NCBI GenBank assembly: GCA_002005505.1
Contig: KV908364.1
Coordinates: forward strand, 214,521 to 278,520
Origin: Botryococcus braunii
Lineage: Eukaryota > Chlorophyta > Trebouxiophyceae
DNA length: 64,000 nucleotides
Direction of reading: 5' to 3'
The notes beneath the pieces are model-generated. The model saw only the letters and a program-made list of their open reading frames with translations, had not been told where the DNA came from and did no database searches. The translations under genes were made by a program, and so were the position numbers. The first letter of the stretch is position 1. Every line of letters begins with the position of its first letter. Below, one piece after another: positions 24,501-35,935 of this stretch.

Positions 24501-26212
24501 TTCCAAAGGGAGGGGTCTGCTGCAGCATGGACCAACAGAGTCCTTGTTCGCTCCTTCAGGGTCCTATTCATCCTCTCCGCCACCCCATTCTGCTGAGGCG
24601 TGTAGGGCGCTGAGGACTCCATCTTAGTGCCCTGCTGAGCACAAAACTCTTTGAATTGCTGGTTCAGGAACTCTGAACCCCTGTCAGTCCTCACACACTT
24701 CACAACCGTGCCTCGTTGGGTCTGCCAAAAACGGAGCAGGTCTATCACAGCCTTTGGGATGCAATCCTTTGACTTCACAGGCAGGGAGGCAACTTGGTGT
24801 GAACTTTCATCCACTACAGTGACCCAATATCGTTCACCTGTGATGGCAGGAGGTGATATGGGACCCACAGTATCCACATGGACTCTATCGAGTGGGTGAT
24901 GTGCAGGCCTGGAAGATACAGGGAAAGGAGGTCTGGAGTGTTTCCCTTGTATACACGATTCACAGTGCTTGGGGCACTCAGAGCAGGGAGCAAGGGAGAT
25001 ATTGATTCCTGTAACCAGATCTTCCTTGGAGAACCTCTGCATGCTGCTGGCACCAGGATGACCTAACCTAGCATGCCACAGAGATCTCTCGCTACACACG
25101 TGTCCTTTCCTAAGATGAGACGCCTCAGCCATGTGATCAATATGTCTGCAGCCAACTTGCTGCCCTCTGACAGGACTAACAAACTCCAAAAAAAACAGAC
25201 CTCGTGCGCGGGTGATATCTCCACACCACCCTTCAGGTCCCTTCATGGCTGTGTAACCACCTGCAGTGTCAGTCAGGAAAGATGCTCCATCCTGAATTGC
25301 ACCAGTGACTGAAATGAGGTTGGTATGCGCAGAAGGAACACACTGCACATTGTGCAGCCAGAATACTTCGTGCCTTGCATTCACAAGGCATACAGACCCA
25401 GATGCAATGATTCCTCCCTTGGCGTCTGAGGTTGCCAAGTGCAGAGGAAGAGGCTGTCTATGCATAACTGGATTATGGAGCAATGAGAGATCATTGACTA
25501 TATGCACAGAGGCACCACTATCTATTAACCAAGATGTGCTGCTAGCTCCATGCGAAGTTGGGGCAAGCACATTGAGAGAGATAAACATCGCCTCACCAGA
25601 AGGAGGGGGTGGAGGTGGTAAATGCCACCCCGGAAACGTGTGTTGACTTGTTGGATAGTTATATGCTGAAGGAGGTCCAGGGCTGGAAGCGGATGAAGGC
25701 GGGCCACCCCGGCCAGATCCATGGTCCCACCAGGCTTGAGGAGACGACTGTGGGCCTCCCTGGCCCCAGTAAGCTGCAGGCCCAACGCTTGCCGCTTGCA
25801 TGTTTTGATGCAGAGCCTGCAGCTGCCTGAGCGGTCCGCAGTCAGTCATGAAGTGGCCCTTTGCCTTGCTGAAGTGGCATGTAAGCTCCTCTCTGGGCCT
25901 TCTTGCCCTGCCAGGTCCACGCCCCCTGCCACCAAAAGTAGTTGCAGAGGGGCCAGCGGGAGGCTGTTCGTTTGCTGGTAGTGCTGCTCCAACTCCCGGT
26001 ACTGCTCCCACTCCTGGTGCAGCTCCAGCGCTTGATGACGCTCCAGCTACCCCCCCAGAGGGACCAGCCACTGCTGCAGCTGCCATGGCCTCAGGTGTTC
26101 CCTCTGCAGGTGGGTCCTTGTACCCACGGCTGGCTGCGGCGCGCAGGATTCTTTGAATCAGCTCCAATGGCGGCTTGTCGGTTGCCATAACCTCCAGGGA
26201 CTCGAGCCTCAG
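21596..26212 (-). CDS. Copia-2 gag-pol, 3' portion (gag end, PR, IN, RT, RNase H)
   Basis: This open piece covers about 1539 codons and ends at 21596. In order it holds the late gag with a CCHC box whose second cysteine is serine (CHFSKAKGHFMTDC), protease WLIDSGAS, the pre-integrase HARLGHP, the integrase DDE core ending NGVAERMNR, a long Glu/Ser-rich linker, reverse transcriptase with YVDD, and RNase H with YVDADYAGD, ending in LRRYT. The first 199 codons lie at 46902-47498, beyond gypsy-A, so a full product is not made from this copy. Apart from the knuckle change I see no stop or frameshift. Confidence 0.95.
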   Translation of the reverse strand: MRLESLEVMATDKPPLELIQRILRAAASRGYKDPPAEGTPEAMAAAAVAGPSGGVAGASSSAGAAPGVGAVPGVGAALPANEQPPAGPSATTFGGRGRGPGRARRPREELTCHFSKAKGHFMTDCGPLRQLQALHQNMQAASVGPAAYWGQGGPQSSPQAWWDHGSGRGGPPSSASSPGPPSAYNYPTSQHTFPGWHLPPPPPPSGEAMFISLNVLAPTSHGASSTSWLIDSGASVHIVNDLSLLHNPVMHRQPLPLHLATSDAKGGIIASGSVCLVNARHEVFWLHNVQCVPSAHTNLISVTGAIQDGASFLTDTAGGYTAMKGPEGWCGDITRARGLFFLEFVSPVRGQQVGCRHIDHMAEASHLRKGHVCSERSLWHARLGHPGASSMQRFSKEDLVTGINISLAPCSECPKHCESCIQGKHSRPPFPVSSRPAHHPLDRVHVDTVGPISPPAITGERYWVTVVDESSHQVASLPVKSKDCIPKAVIDLLRFWQTQRGTVVKCVRTDRGSEFLNQQFKEFCAQQGTKMESSAPYTPQQNGVAERMNRTLKERTRTLLVHAAADPSLWKEALETATLLYNVGPTSGRSLTPMELFFGVKPDVSVLRTFGCVAHVHIPSGQRSVFGPKTIPGMFTGYCPQSKAYRVYVGNGVWKESRDVSFIEHLRGAERVGLSKVQPGSVYDSRISPPLGSENLATPQAIPSAAPPTFWDEEDDHGVETLSTGAPGTSGLCAGDQSGDGTTAAHDQGNPTSLDSTVGTPEPSQHSWSVLEHMQNLARGGVETQSQVEKMQKVQEGLRMQGKSQIPLPPGTTLTREQRYVQRVARREHSDIPLHAPDPGQAIVSEPNMVGLPDMQGQVETVEAMFGADVRDESSGLDMPAVGEAGAQSQSLASHAYGVQADIVGAAQASLGSVPKCESRRERELLLPSALRKVRECKGAAHESSSQGERERLEKESDNPGSTAQSQHKVHNVPYSGNQGEREREGNSTNKADSPAAPQHKVQSVPSVRLGKVHVPSNLREAQRSPQWEFWQQAMQEEMESLDTHEVMQYVERPHGQKVIPVHWIFSTKNDAHGNVTRFKARLVAQGCRQIPGIDVGEVFAPTSSYGARRAVLAVAATQNLEIHQVDIKTAFLNGELEEEVYVTQPPGFENGNTRVVCKLRKALYGLKQAPRAWHKTLSDKLSVMGYSVCKSDAGVYIRRAPDGNLSFILVYVDDLLIVARVVAEIEWGKELLKKDFTIHDLGEVNDFLGCQVLRNRVQGTISMSCTPKIDALVEKFGVADDGRGVDTPMSKDFVASSRPESSDGMSHGAGTPLPPGHRYCELIGSLLYIANTTRPDISQAVGVLSRYRMTPTTSHWNEAIRVLKYLRDTRELALTLGGKGPELEGYVDADYAGDLDHRYSTTGYVLSVYGSAVVWGSKKQSSVATSTVQAEFMAAGHIVKEANWLRGFLEEIGAAPWRVKIFCDNQGCISNLRNPLYSKFTKHVAVSFHYAREAMALGQVDILYVESARNVADIMTKPLAKPVFVGHRDSLGLRRYT

Positions 26213-26690
26213 TGTAATAACTCAGCGGAATTTATAAGGAAGTAAGGCAGGAGGGGAGCAAGGAACGAGGCGCGACACGAGGTCCGTCACTTGGGGCAAG
26301 CAAGCGTTTACAAGAACCACCCCACCACACAGCTTACCCTTGTGGTTTCTCCAGTTCTGTCCTCTCGTGTTAATCTACTCGGCACGCGGGTTCCTAGCCA
26401 AGGGACGCCTATGATTCGGACTCGGCCCATGTACGACTTCTGTCTCTCTATCCTTCGTGAGAGCCCTAGATCGTCCACTCGCTGGCGTGCTAACGGTGAC
26501 AATTATTGTCATCAAACACACGCAATGACGGAGTGCCAACTATGCATGGCGTAAGCAACCATCACCGACGGAAGGTGCTACTCTCGTTCGAGCGGCTAAC
26601 CACGTGGCTCCCACGGGCGTGCAGTATGGCGCCAAAGGGCGTCTCCCGCAAATGTCCCGAAATGCTCGGAAATCCTCGCATTCCGTTACA
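26213..26690 (-). repeat. Gypsy-A 3' LTR (478 bp)
   Basis: Paired with 46419-46896; the same translated shadow frames occur in both, consistent with near identity. Confidence 0.96.
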
Positions 26691-26848
26691 TTATCCCCCC
26701 CTTAGTCCTTTGCATGTCCTCATGCAAACCCACTCGAGGATTTTCACTGAGAAGAACAACCAGAGAAACCGGTAAACTGGACGGCCCAAACCTCCAACTG
26801 CCGTCTGACCCCTGCCGAATTGGTGGTTCATGGGGTCCCCACTTCCAA
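26691..26848 (-). other. Gypsy-A 3' non-coding end with polypurine tract
   Basis: Read on the minus strand, AAGGGGGGGATAA lies directly before the LTR and would prime plus-strand synthesis. The rest is the 3' flank left of the gypsy-B insertion; 26844-26848 is the TSD TCCAA. Confidence 0.8.
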
Positions 26849-27298
26849 TTTAACGAAGTGAGACGTGTAACTAAGATTTATAACAAGCTAAGCAAGGGTT
26901 TCAGGCAAGGGTGACACCGAAGGTAGAAATCGAAGTTCCAATCCGTTACAAGTTCGCAGCCCTCCTCACGCAGGTCGTCCGAGCCTCCAAAGAACAATAT
27001 ATAATGAACAATGTAGAGAATGCTAGATGTCTCACTCGTAGCAGCAAACCCAAAGACAATGATCGCCACCCGAGTTCCTAGTCCACCTATGCGCGGATCC
27101 GGCTACGTCGTCCCTCTACGAGATGCTCTCGCGAGCATAACGATATGGATGACGAGAGGAGACCCACTAGGATATTACAGTCATTTTCCTACACACAAGG
27201 ACAACGAGATCTACTCGTATCCCAAAGGGCACGAAGAAACATGAACTACGCGCACATCCTACGTGAGACGCGTCGCGCTGACGCGGCACCTCACTACA
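26849..27298 (-). repeat. Gypsy-B 3' LTR (450 bp)
   Basis: It matches 32582-33031 over its whole length as far as I can see. Confidence 0.95.
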
Positions 27299-28090
27299 TA
27301 CTCCCCCCCTTATTCCTGTGCGTCCCCGCGCAGAAGGCAGAGCGCAACAACAAACAGACAAGACAAACAAAGGAACAAGACCTTCCAACATGCGGAGACT
27401 CAGACTTAGACCTACGGGCAACCCGCCTCCCGTGTTGCCAGACCCCAGCCGAATGCTGCGTATCGGGGTCCCCACCATAATGCAATAAGAACAAGGATCA
27501 GGCATGACTAACAGAACAAAAGACAAAACACTGAAAGAAAAACGAAAGTCCACATGATGAACAGCCAAAATGAGACACAAGGGCAGAGCTAAAAGTCCAG
27601 ATGTCCAAAAGTCCAGAGTCCAAGGGGAGTCCAATTTCCACATATAGTCCAGTATTACGCCAGTATTGCACCATATTGATCAGGTGTGGTAGTGAAGTGA
27701 AAAGGCCATACACCTAATGTGCACAAAAATCTATCCAGGTAAGGGACCCATGGTCAACCCTACCGAGTAAGGCAGCCTTACCCTAGCCTATCCAAAGTCC
27801 ATATGGCCATACAGAGAGACCCCTCCAAGGAGGGCCAACCGGTCGACGGGACCCTAAGGGTGGACCCTAGGAGTCGTGCCCTTGGGAGGCAATGGCGGGA
27901 GCCCGTGACTCTCTCTGTACTCTTCCACTTTCTTGTGGCAACAACGCGTGACCTGTGCAAATTATTTCCAGCTATCCTCATTTGGCTCGTTCGGATCGTA
28001 CAGAGTGCGGCCGCGTTCGCCAGTGAGTGGCTTGTGATCCACAATGCCACCACACCCGGGATCCACGATACATCCACACCCATGTCCTTA
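27299..28090 (-). other. Gypsy-B 3' region, integrase tail missing
   Basis: This is too short to hold the roughly 400 residues that follow the same point in gypsy-A, and no integrase D/E motifs or chromodomain are recognisable. Repeated short blocks of gtccaa/tccag type (27590-27660) resemble those in the gypsy-A 3' region (33450-33600). An internal deletion before transposition is the simplest reading. Confidence 0.6.
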
Positions 28091-31000
28091 ACAATTGTGC
28101 TAGAGTATAAGCATCAGCTTTCATTGTTGTAGCAGCAAAATGAGCACACTTGTTAAGCCTATCCACGACAAATCAAATAGCATCATTTCCACTTGGGGTC
28201 TTTGGGAGGTTAGTAATAAAGTCCATAGACACACTTTGCCACTTCCTTGCTGGTATTTGTAAGGGGTGAAGAAGACCAGCAGGCAAAGTATTCCGAGCCT
28301 TGACTCGTTGACAAGAGTCACAATGAGCAACATAGGCTTTGACATCCTCATACATTCCCGGCCAATACCATTCCCTTGTTACAAGCTCGTACATGCGAGT
28401 TACTCCAGGGTGACCAACATGAGGTGGATCATGTAAAGCTTCCAAAGTTTCACGTCGTAGGTTCTCCACGACAAGTTCCCCATCTTTCCTTTCCTCAAAC
28501 AATGCAGGAACATATTTCCGTCCATTCCTCTCCCAAAAGCCTCCCTTTTGACTAACCTTCCTTCTATTCGCACGCGCTGCCAACCACGGATCGTATGTGT
28601 AAGCCTTCTCAAGTTTGCCAAGTAGGGATTCGTACCCATCGGTCTCGCGGGTAAGCTCACTCGGGCTGGCCAACCCGATTTGCTCCATCGTGCCGAGGGA
28701 GCTTGGGGTCTCGTGAGCGGGCCCCGGGAGCGTGACCTTGGGGACCTTGCGGACCCGAGCTGTGAGGGTACCCTCGACATCCCGGCTGGAGGGGGTGAGG
28801 GAGTCCGGACTGGTGCGCCGACGCTTGCGCCGGAGGGCAGCCCCGGCCACAGCAGCCCCATTGTCCCTCCCCCCAGGTCCAGGGTGTTGAGTGAAGTGAC
28901 ACCTGGAGAGCGGATCCGCAATGTTGGTCTTGCCCGGTTCCCATACCCATTCAATCTCAAACTCCTGCAGGCGCTCGGCCCACCGAGCCCTCCGAGGACT
29001 AAGCCCCACCTGTTGACCCAAGAAGGTGTTGCACTTGTGATCCGTCACCACCGTTACTGGCTTACCTAACAAATAACATCTCCATTCCGTGAGAGCATAC
29101 ACTACAGCCAATAACTCCCGTTCCGTGGCACTGTAGTTCCTCTCGCTTGCTCCCAACTTTTTACTGAAATACGCACAAACCTTCCCATCTTGAAATAGCA
29201 CAGCTCCCACGCCGTAATCGCATGCATCGCACACTACCTTAAATGGCCGACGTACGTCCGGGAGTGTTAAGATAGGGGCACTTACCAAAGCTTCCTTTAT
29301 GTTGTCAAATGCTTCCTGTTGTTCCTGTCCCCACTTCCAAGGTGCTTTTGCCCCAGAGAGAGCTGTCAATGGGGTTGCCAGGATACTGTAGTTCTGAATA
29401 AACTTTCGAAAGTAATTAGACAACCCAAGAAACCTCCTAACTTCCGTTACGTTGGTGGGCGTAGGCCACTCCTGCACCACCTTGACTTTATCCATATCCA
29501 CTTCCAACCCATTTTCCCCAATGATGTGTCCCAAGTATTTCAATTGTTTCTCAAAGAAAGAGCATTTGACAAGTCTTGCCAGGAGTTGGTGTTCGCGTAG
29601 ACGGGTGAAAACTCTGTCCAACTGCAGAAGGTGTTCCTCTTCCGTTTTGCTATAAATGAGCACATCATCCAAGTATACAACCACAAAGCCTTCCCTTATA
29701 AAGTCGTGAAAAACCTCATTCATAAGCCGTTGAAATGTCGCGGGCGCGTTGGTCAAACCAAAGGGAAGTACAAGAAATTCGTACAAGCCAAAAGGGGTCC
29801 TGAAGGCAGTTTCAGGCACATCCTCCTTGCGAGTCGCACTTGATGGTACCCAGACAACAAGTCCAAGCTCGAAAACACCTTGGCTCCCTTAAGCCTATCC
29901 AACAGATCGTCAATTCTGGGGAGAGGGTACCTATCCGAGATGGTAATTTTATTCAGGGGACGGTAGTCTATTACCATACGCAAACTTCCATCCTTCTTTC
30001 TAACAAACAAAACATGTGATGCAAATGGTGAGCAACTTCGCCTGATCAATCCCAATTTTAACAACGCATCAACCGTTTTTTCGCATTCCGCAAGCTCACT
30101 TGGAGCAAGACGGTACGCGGGCCTATTGGGGGGCCGATGTCCTTCTTCCAAATTTATTGTGTGAAACACTTCCCGCTCCGGGGGTAACCCCGGGAGTTGT
30201 TTTGCAAACAAGTCCTCATTTGCAAGTAACAAGTCTTTCAGGGCCTGTGGCTTGCCTTCCAACATGTCATTTATTTGATGAGTGAAAGTCATACCGGTAC
30301 TACTGGGGGGTTTTGTGACGACGGGGGTGTCGTCCATAGATTTGTCGGTGTCCGCCAGGTCGGCCTCACTTGAGGCGTCCTCCCCGGTGATGTCCACCAG
30401 TTCAGCCTGCTCATTCACAAGCACAGTATACAAACAAACCTTCCAAACATCTTGACCCTTCCATCCTTTTCCATTCCTATCCTTCCTTCCTTCCTTCCTC
30501 TCTTGTGCTTGTAAACCCCAAACAAGTTTTGGCCCCAGTGGCAACGATGAATTTGCGTGTTTTAGGGTGACCCACTTCCCATGATGTTTAAATTGAGCAG
30601 CCTTCACACAAAAATCAATTGAGACTCCTCTTTCTTCCATCCAGTCCTGCCCCAAAATCATGTCTACCCCATCAATCATGGCAGGGCTTACAATGAAGTT
30701 GTGACGGGAGGTTATACCAGGCTTGAATGTAAACGACACATCTACCGTTCCTTTCGTATCGGACACACTTCCATCAGCAAGAGTCCCGGATATGCATGCG
30801 GGTTTGTATCGCACCCCTAGCCCTTGCAAAGTATCACTTTTAATAAGCGAATGAGATGCCCCACTATCAAACAACACTGAAAGGATTTTCCCCTTAACAT
30901 TCGCCGGAAAGGTCATAGCTAGCGGAGAGTCAGTAGTAACACTTCCCATGGTGAGTGTGGGTCTTGGGGGAACCACACAACATACAAAAGAGAATGGGTA

Positions 31001-31282
31001 TACACTAGTTTGACCATTCATGTCCACCGCCTGTCCCTTCCTTCCTGAACACACTTCCACAATCCTTCCTTGCATACGGTGAGCATAGAGACTCTTACTT
31101 TTCCAAGTTTTCCTTCCCACAATGAAACAACAAGTGAGGGACGGGTTGCACCTTTGTTCCCATAAAAACTTGGAAATCTCAGATTCAGCCTTCCTAACAT
31201 TTGGCACCACAAGGTTCACCCCTTCCTTTCCCAAATTGGAGGCCACAAGAGAGTGCAAAACATGCAAGCAAGTGGCATCCAT
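28091..31282 (-). pseudogene. Gypsy-B pol: protease, RT, RNase H, partial integrase
   Basis: It opens just after the gag stop in a different frame, with [11 protein letters not shown]. Protease [12 protein letters not shown] and a CCHC-free linker lead to reverse transcriptase ([45 protein letters not shown]). A one-base loss near 29838 shifts the frame; the sequence resumes with [16 protein letters not shown], and RNase H (CDACDYGVGAV, TERELLAVVYALTEW). The integrase zinc region follows (HVGHPGV ... HCDSCQRVK) and then SMDFITNLP with the first catalytic Asp. A TGA replaces Trp after GNDAI (about 28173), and homology fades after NKCAHFAATTMKADAYTL. The later catalytic Asp and Glu are absent, so it cannot encode an active integrase. 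Confidence 0.92.
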
Positions 31283-31293
31283 GGCTTCAGAAT

Positions 31294-32517
31294 TTACTTT
31301 TGAGGATTATGCCCCGGCCCTTTTCCCTTCCAATGTGCTCCCCGGCCACCACGGCCCTTCCACTGCCCACCTCGAGCTTGATTAGAGGGGAAAGGAGGAG
31401 GTGGGGGCAATTGACTGTCGCGCCTGCTCTTCCTTTGCAAGTAGTCCCGCTTGGCCTGACATTGCCATTGCTCGTGACCAAAGTTTTTGCAGAAATAACA
31501 CTGGCGCTCGGAGGGGACGCTTGTCCGAGAATCTAACTTCCCACCAACGTTGTGTCCGACGGCTCCAAGCACAGGCCCCTGGGTGAATCCCGGAAAGTAT
31601 GCCGGCGTGCTTGTTGGAGTCCTCTTCACAACGTTGAGAACCTTCCTTCCTTCCTGTCCCCTCAGCATCCCCCCTGATTTTAAGTTGCTTTCATATTGCA
31701 CCACATAAGTGCACAATGAGTCGAGGCTTGTGAACCTGACACCAGTTTGAGGGTTAACTGTGCAAGCAACTCTAATAGGAGCATTCAGGCCTTTGAGGAA
31801 CATATATATTTTATCATTTTCGCAGATGTCATATTCGGTTTCTACATCACTCAACAAGGAAATAAACCTTTCTATGTATCTTTCAACGCTTTCTTGCCCT
31901 TGATAAACATGGTCTAATTTTTGCCGGGCAGCCATAACCAAATCTGTAGAGTCGTATCGATTTCCCATAAAATTTTTAAAGTCTTCCCATGTTGGCTCTG
32001 TTTGACCTCCTTCCCTTTCCTTCCTTTTGAGGTATGTTCCCCACACCTTTGTAGGTCGCTCCTCCATACATTGCAGCGCGACTGCCACCCACTTGTCCCT
32101 TGACACATTTGAAATGTTCACATATGATTCCACCTTACTAGCAAAGAATTGGAAGCTTCCTCTTTTTCCTGTAAACATGGCTGGTGTAGGCACACGCACG
32201 ACGTTAGTGGTGGATGACGTTTGCTTGGATGCTCGTTCTCCCTCCAAGGCCTCAATCCGCTTCAATAACCGTAGAATTAGGGATTTAGTCTTATTTTTCT
32301 TCAAGGGTGTCTTCAAAGGAGTGGGTTTGGGTTTCGTTTTGGGTGTGGTCGGTTTGGGCGATGGGGCCAGATGCAATTCCGTTTCGGACTCTTCCAAAAG
32401 ATCATCGACTTCAATACCTTCCTTTTCCAAACCTTCCAAAATTTCTTTCTCTTTAAGGGGGAGACCGGAGTACTTGTTTCCTTTCCGTTTAACCGCCATC
32501 ATGTTGCAATGGAACAA
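31294..32517 (-). CDS. Gypsy-B gag polyprotein
   Basis: An uninterrupted frame of 407 codons. It has an acidic N-terminus with a Lys/Pro-rich stretch, the capsid-like core ([20 protein letters not shown], then [10 protein letters not shown] and [20 protein letters not shown]), and a CCHC zinc knuckle [14 protein letters not shown], ending in a Gly/Arg/Lys-rich tail. Gag packages the element RNA into cytoplasmic particles. The start is the first ATG; an internal one lies six codons on. It is intact while pol is broken, so this copy could supply Gag. Gypsy-A gag is a clear relative. Confidence 0.9.
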   Translation of the reverse strand: MFHCNMMAVKRKGNKYSGLPLKEKEILEGLEKEGIEVDDLLEESETELHLAPSPKPTTPKTKPKPTPLKTPLKKNKTKSLILRLLKRIEALEGERASKQTSSTTNVVRVPTPAMFTGKRGSFQFFASKVESYVNISNVSRDKWVAVALQCMEERPTKVWGTYLKRKEREGGQTEPTWEDFKNFMGNRYDSTDLVMAARQKLDHVYQGQESVERYIERFISLLSDVETEYDICENDKIYMFLKGLNAPIRVACTVNPQTGVRFTSLDSLCTYVVQYESNLKSGGMLRGQEGRKVLNVVKRTPTSTPAYFPGFTQGPVLGAVGHNVGGKLDSRTSVPSERQCYFCKNFGHEQWQCQAKRDYLQRKSRRDSQLPPPPPFPSNQARGGQWKGRGGRGAHWKGKGPGHNPQK

Positions 32518-32581
32518 TGCAATTACAACCTTCCCTACGTCTCCCTTCGGTTCGAGGCTCTAACCGCCTCGCCGATACCAA

Positions 32582-33031
32582 TTTAACGAAGTGAGACGTG
32601 TAACTAAGATTTATAACAAGCTAAGCAAGGGTTTCAGGCAAGGGTGACACCGAAGGTAGAAATCGAAGTTCCAATCCGTTACAAGTTCGCAGCCCTCCTC
32701 ACGCAGGTCGTCCGAGCCTCCAAAGAACAATATATAATGAACAATGTAGAGAATGCTAGATGTCTCACTCGTAGCAGCAAACCCAAAGACAATGATCGCC
32801 ACCCGAGTTCCTAGTCCACCTATGCGCGGATCCGGCTACGTCGTCCCTCTACGAGATGCTCTCGCGAGCATAACGATATGGATGACGAGAGGAGACCCAC
32901 TAGGATATTACAGTCATTTTCCTACACACAAGGACAACGAGATCTACTCGTATCCCAAAGGGCACGAAGAAACATGAACTACGCGCACATCCTACGTGAG
33001 ACGCGTCGCGCTGACGCGGCACCTCACTACA
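32582..33031 (-). repeat. Gypsy-B 5' LTR (450 bp)
   Basis: Paired with 26849-27298; one base separates it from the TGGTATCGGCGA primer site. Confidence 0.95.
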
Positions 33032-33036
33032 TCCAA

Positions 33037-33913
33037 TGTAGAATATCTCCAAGTAAACACTTCCTTGCCATTTATTTATTTTTTTTATGGCTTTTCCAGG
33101 ACACTAGGTAGACTTGCGTCTAATCTTATTCGAAGAACAAACATGAAGAAATAAACGTTCAAACATGAAAAACAAGTGTCCCAATTTCCCAAGTCCAAGA
33201 GAACATAAAAATCTAATCCAAAAACATACAACACAAAAGAATAATTAAAGTGCTTAAGTCCAAAAAGTAGGGAACTTCCATGGAGAAGTTCCATGCTCCC
33301 AATGAGTCCCGTTCCCGTAATGGATGATCCCAAGTCAACATACTGTACAAATCCACATAAGGTACATATTCCAGCTCATGCCGAACGACTCGGGTTGCGT
33401 TGGCTCTGAACCATGATCCAAAAGGAACAAACAAACAAACAAAGAAACAAAGTCCAACGTTCCCAAAAGTCCCAACAACACAAATTTCCAAGGTCCAAGA
33501 TCCAAGAGAGTCCAAGTCCCCCCTATTGACATAGACAGTCCAAGACCTGCCAGTCACATAGAAGAATTTTCAATCCCTCTCCAATTTCCAAGTCCCTTCT
33601 AGTCACATAGTCCACCAATCACAAGAAAAGTGCCCAGGATCCACAACTGATTGCTTGTGCTAGCAGGTGTACTCCCCCCCCACCTATCCAAAGCGTGCAG
33701 ACTCCGGGCTGCAACATGCCATGGTGTGTGACATCTGTCCACCCACACCGGAGTGGGCGACCCACTCCCAATCCCATCCCGAGGGGGTGCACACATTTGC
33801 AATCATACCACCGGCTTGTCTGTGCAGATCCTTGCGTACCCGACAAGGACTCCCTCCTAAAGAGAGCAAAGCCAAGGTAACCAACCGGAGGAGCGGGCAG
33901 CAGGGGAAAGGCC
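33037..33913 (-). other. Gypsy-A 3' non-coding region
   Basis: About 880 bp lie between the end of the chromodomain frame and the gypsy-B insertion. It contains many tccaag/agtccaa blocks and no plausible frame. Long 3' regions are known in some chromoviruses; no function can be read here. Confidence 0.7.
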
Positions 33914-35930
33914 TCAAACGGCCGTCTCGCCCCACTTGGGCGGGCCCAACTCCTGGTGACGGTGGTAGGCGTTGATGGTGTCCTTTGCGTGGTCGAACAT
34001 GTCCAAGGGCTCCCAGTCGTCTCCGACGTCGTAACCTGACCACAGTACCCAGTATTGGTAGGCTGGGGTACCGTCCGGGAAGTGGAGGGCCCGGTTCCCC
34101 TTCATCAAGGGACGGTGACCAAGGATGCCGTCCACGACGTACTCGGCATTCTCCGTGCCGTCATCGCCCTTGACCATGCGTGGTCCCGGCTGGTATTTGT
34201 AAATGCTGAGGCGGTCTGGGTTACGTGGCCCCTTGTAGAGGTCCACATATTCCACGTTTATGCGTGGGTGAAACTTCAGGGCGGCGGGGACGTCCAGCTC
34301 AACAGAGTTGGGATGGACGGCAGTGACCCGGAAGGGTCCAATCCGGCGCCTGGCAAGCTTTATGTACTTCTGCGACGTCAGGGCGGCTGGGAACTTCGTC
34401 CGAAGGAGAACAAGGTCCCCCTTCTTATAGATCACAGCCCGGCGGTGGCGGTTCGCCTGGGCCGCCTGCCGCTCCTGAGCTGCAGCCAAAAACTTCCGTG
34501 CAAGAGTAAGGGAGTCTTGCATCTTCCGGAGGAAAAGATCTGCCCGATCTGCTTTCCCCCCCTCCATGTGTCCCATAGCAAATGGAATGTTTGGATCCTG
34601 TCCATATGTCAAGCGGAACGGTGTGGTGTTGATCGAGGCTTGCCATGTATTGTTATAGGCGAACTCTGCAACAGCCAGATGGTTTTCCCATTCTTTAGGC
34701 TTATCCCAAACATAATGTTTGAGGTAGTCCTCAAGAATCCTGTTAACCCGTTCCGTTTGTCCGTCAGATTGTGGGTGATAGGCTGTAGACCGTGCAGGTT
34801 TGCAGCCTGTTAAATTTAGGAGTATATCCATAAATTTACTCACAAACTTAGGATCCCTATCCGACACAAGTTCCTCTGGAAATCCGTGGTATCTCCAGAC
34901 TTTATCCCTTAGCAAAACTGCTACATCATATGAGTCAGCTTTTGTGGTGGTGGGCACAAAGTGAGCACACTTACTTAACCGGTCCACCACAACCCATATG
35001 GCATCATTCCCGTTTGCACTCCGTGGCAACCCCGTTATGAAATCCATGGAAATGCTTTGCCATTTCCTAGTCGGGATTTGCAAGGGGTGAAGGAGGCCTG
35101 CGGGCAACTTGTTTGAAGCTTTGACCCTTTGACAAGAATCACAGTAGGCAACATATTCCCGCACGTCCTCTGTCATTCCCGGCCACCACCATTCCCGTTT
35201 CACCAGTTCATACATCTTGGCAAAACCAGGGTGTCCCACATACAAAGGTTCATGCAATGCCTTGAGTATATCTTGTCTTAGGTTTCTCCCCACGACTCCT
35301 TCCCCATCCTTCACCTCATAATGCCCTGGGACATACTTCCGTCCCTCCTTCCCATATTCCCATATCCCATTCCTGAAATGCACCTTCCTTCTGTTCGACC
35401 TCTTTCCCAACCACTCATCATCCATGTATGCCCTTTTTACTAACTCCAGGAAGGGTTCACACGTGTCAAGCTGCTGGGTGACTCCGCTCGGGCGGGCCCT
35501 CCCGCCGGAGTCCATTGCGACCCGGGGCTTGACACTCCTGAGCTCGGGCTCCGCTGGCTCGACGTTGCGTCGGAGCTGCCTGGCCGCGAGGATTGGGATC
35601 CTGGACAAGGCATCTGCGACGTTAGTCTTGCCTGGCTCCCAAACCCAGAGTATGTCAAACTCCTGCAATCGCTCAGCCCACCTAGCTCTTCTCGGGCTAA
35701 GTCCTGCCTGTTGTTGCAAAAAGGTATTACACTTATGGTCAGTGGTTACGGTGACTGGTTTTCCTAACACATAACATCGCCATTCCTGTAGAGCATACAC
35801 TACAGCCAGCAATTCCCTTTCCGTAGCAGAATAGTTACGCTCTGCACTATTCAACTTTTTGCTATAGTATGCTACTACTTTCCCGTCCTGCATGAGAACT
35901 GCTCCCACCCCAAAATCACTTGCATCACAT
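33914..35930 (-). CDS. Gypsy-A pol, 3' part: RNase H, integrase, chromodomain
   Basis: It is open for about 672 codons from the copia-3 insertion to the stop. RNase H starts CDASDFGVGAV and includes TERELLAVVYALQEW and TDHKCNTFL. The integrase HHCC region (HVGHPGF ... CDSCQRVK) is followed by the catalytic set SMDFITGLP, VSDRDPKF and HPQSDGQTERVNR. The C-terminus has LYKGPRNPD, then a chromodomain-like block: EYVVDGILGHR, YQYWVLWSGYDVGDDWEP, and INAYHRHQEL. Chromodomains steer integration to marked chromatin, as established for chromoviruses. It joins in frame to 42953 onward if copia-3 and one GTCAC are removed. Confidence 0.95.
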
Positions 35931-35935
35931 GTCAC

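Larger units (their letters stand above)
26849..33031 (-). mobile_element. Gypsy-B: Ty3/gypsy retrotransposon, defective
   Basis: Its 450-bp LTRs at 26849-27298 and 32582-33031 carry TSD TCCAA (26844-26848 and 33032-33036). In coding orientation the LTR starts TGTAGTGAGG and ends CGTTAAA, so its 3' end is not the usual CA; the border could shift by a base. The primer site TGGTATCGGCGA (32569-32580) and polypurine tract AAGGGGGGGAGTA (about 27299-27311) match gypsy-A closely. The coding region (gag, PR-RT, RNase H, partial IN) is frameshifted and stops inside integrase; no chromodomain is found. The LTRs look identical by eye, so insertion is recent. Confidence 0.96.

Noticed and set aside
27299..28090. 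A possible complete integrase and chromodomain in gypsy-B
   Set aside because: The space is too short and the second Asp, the Glu and the chromodomain motifs are absent.
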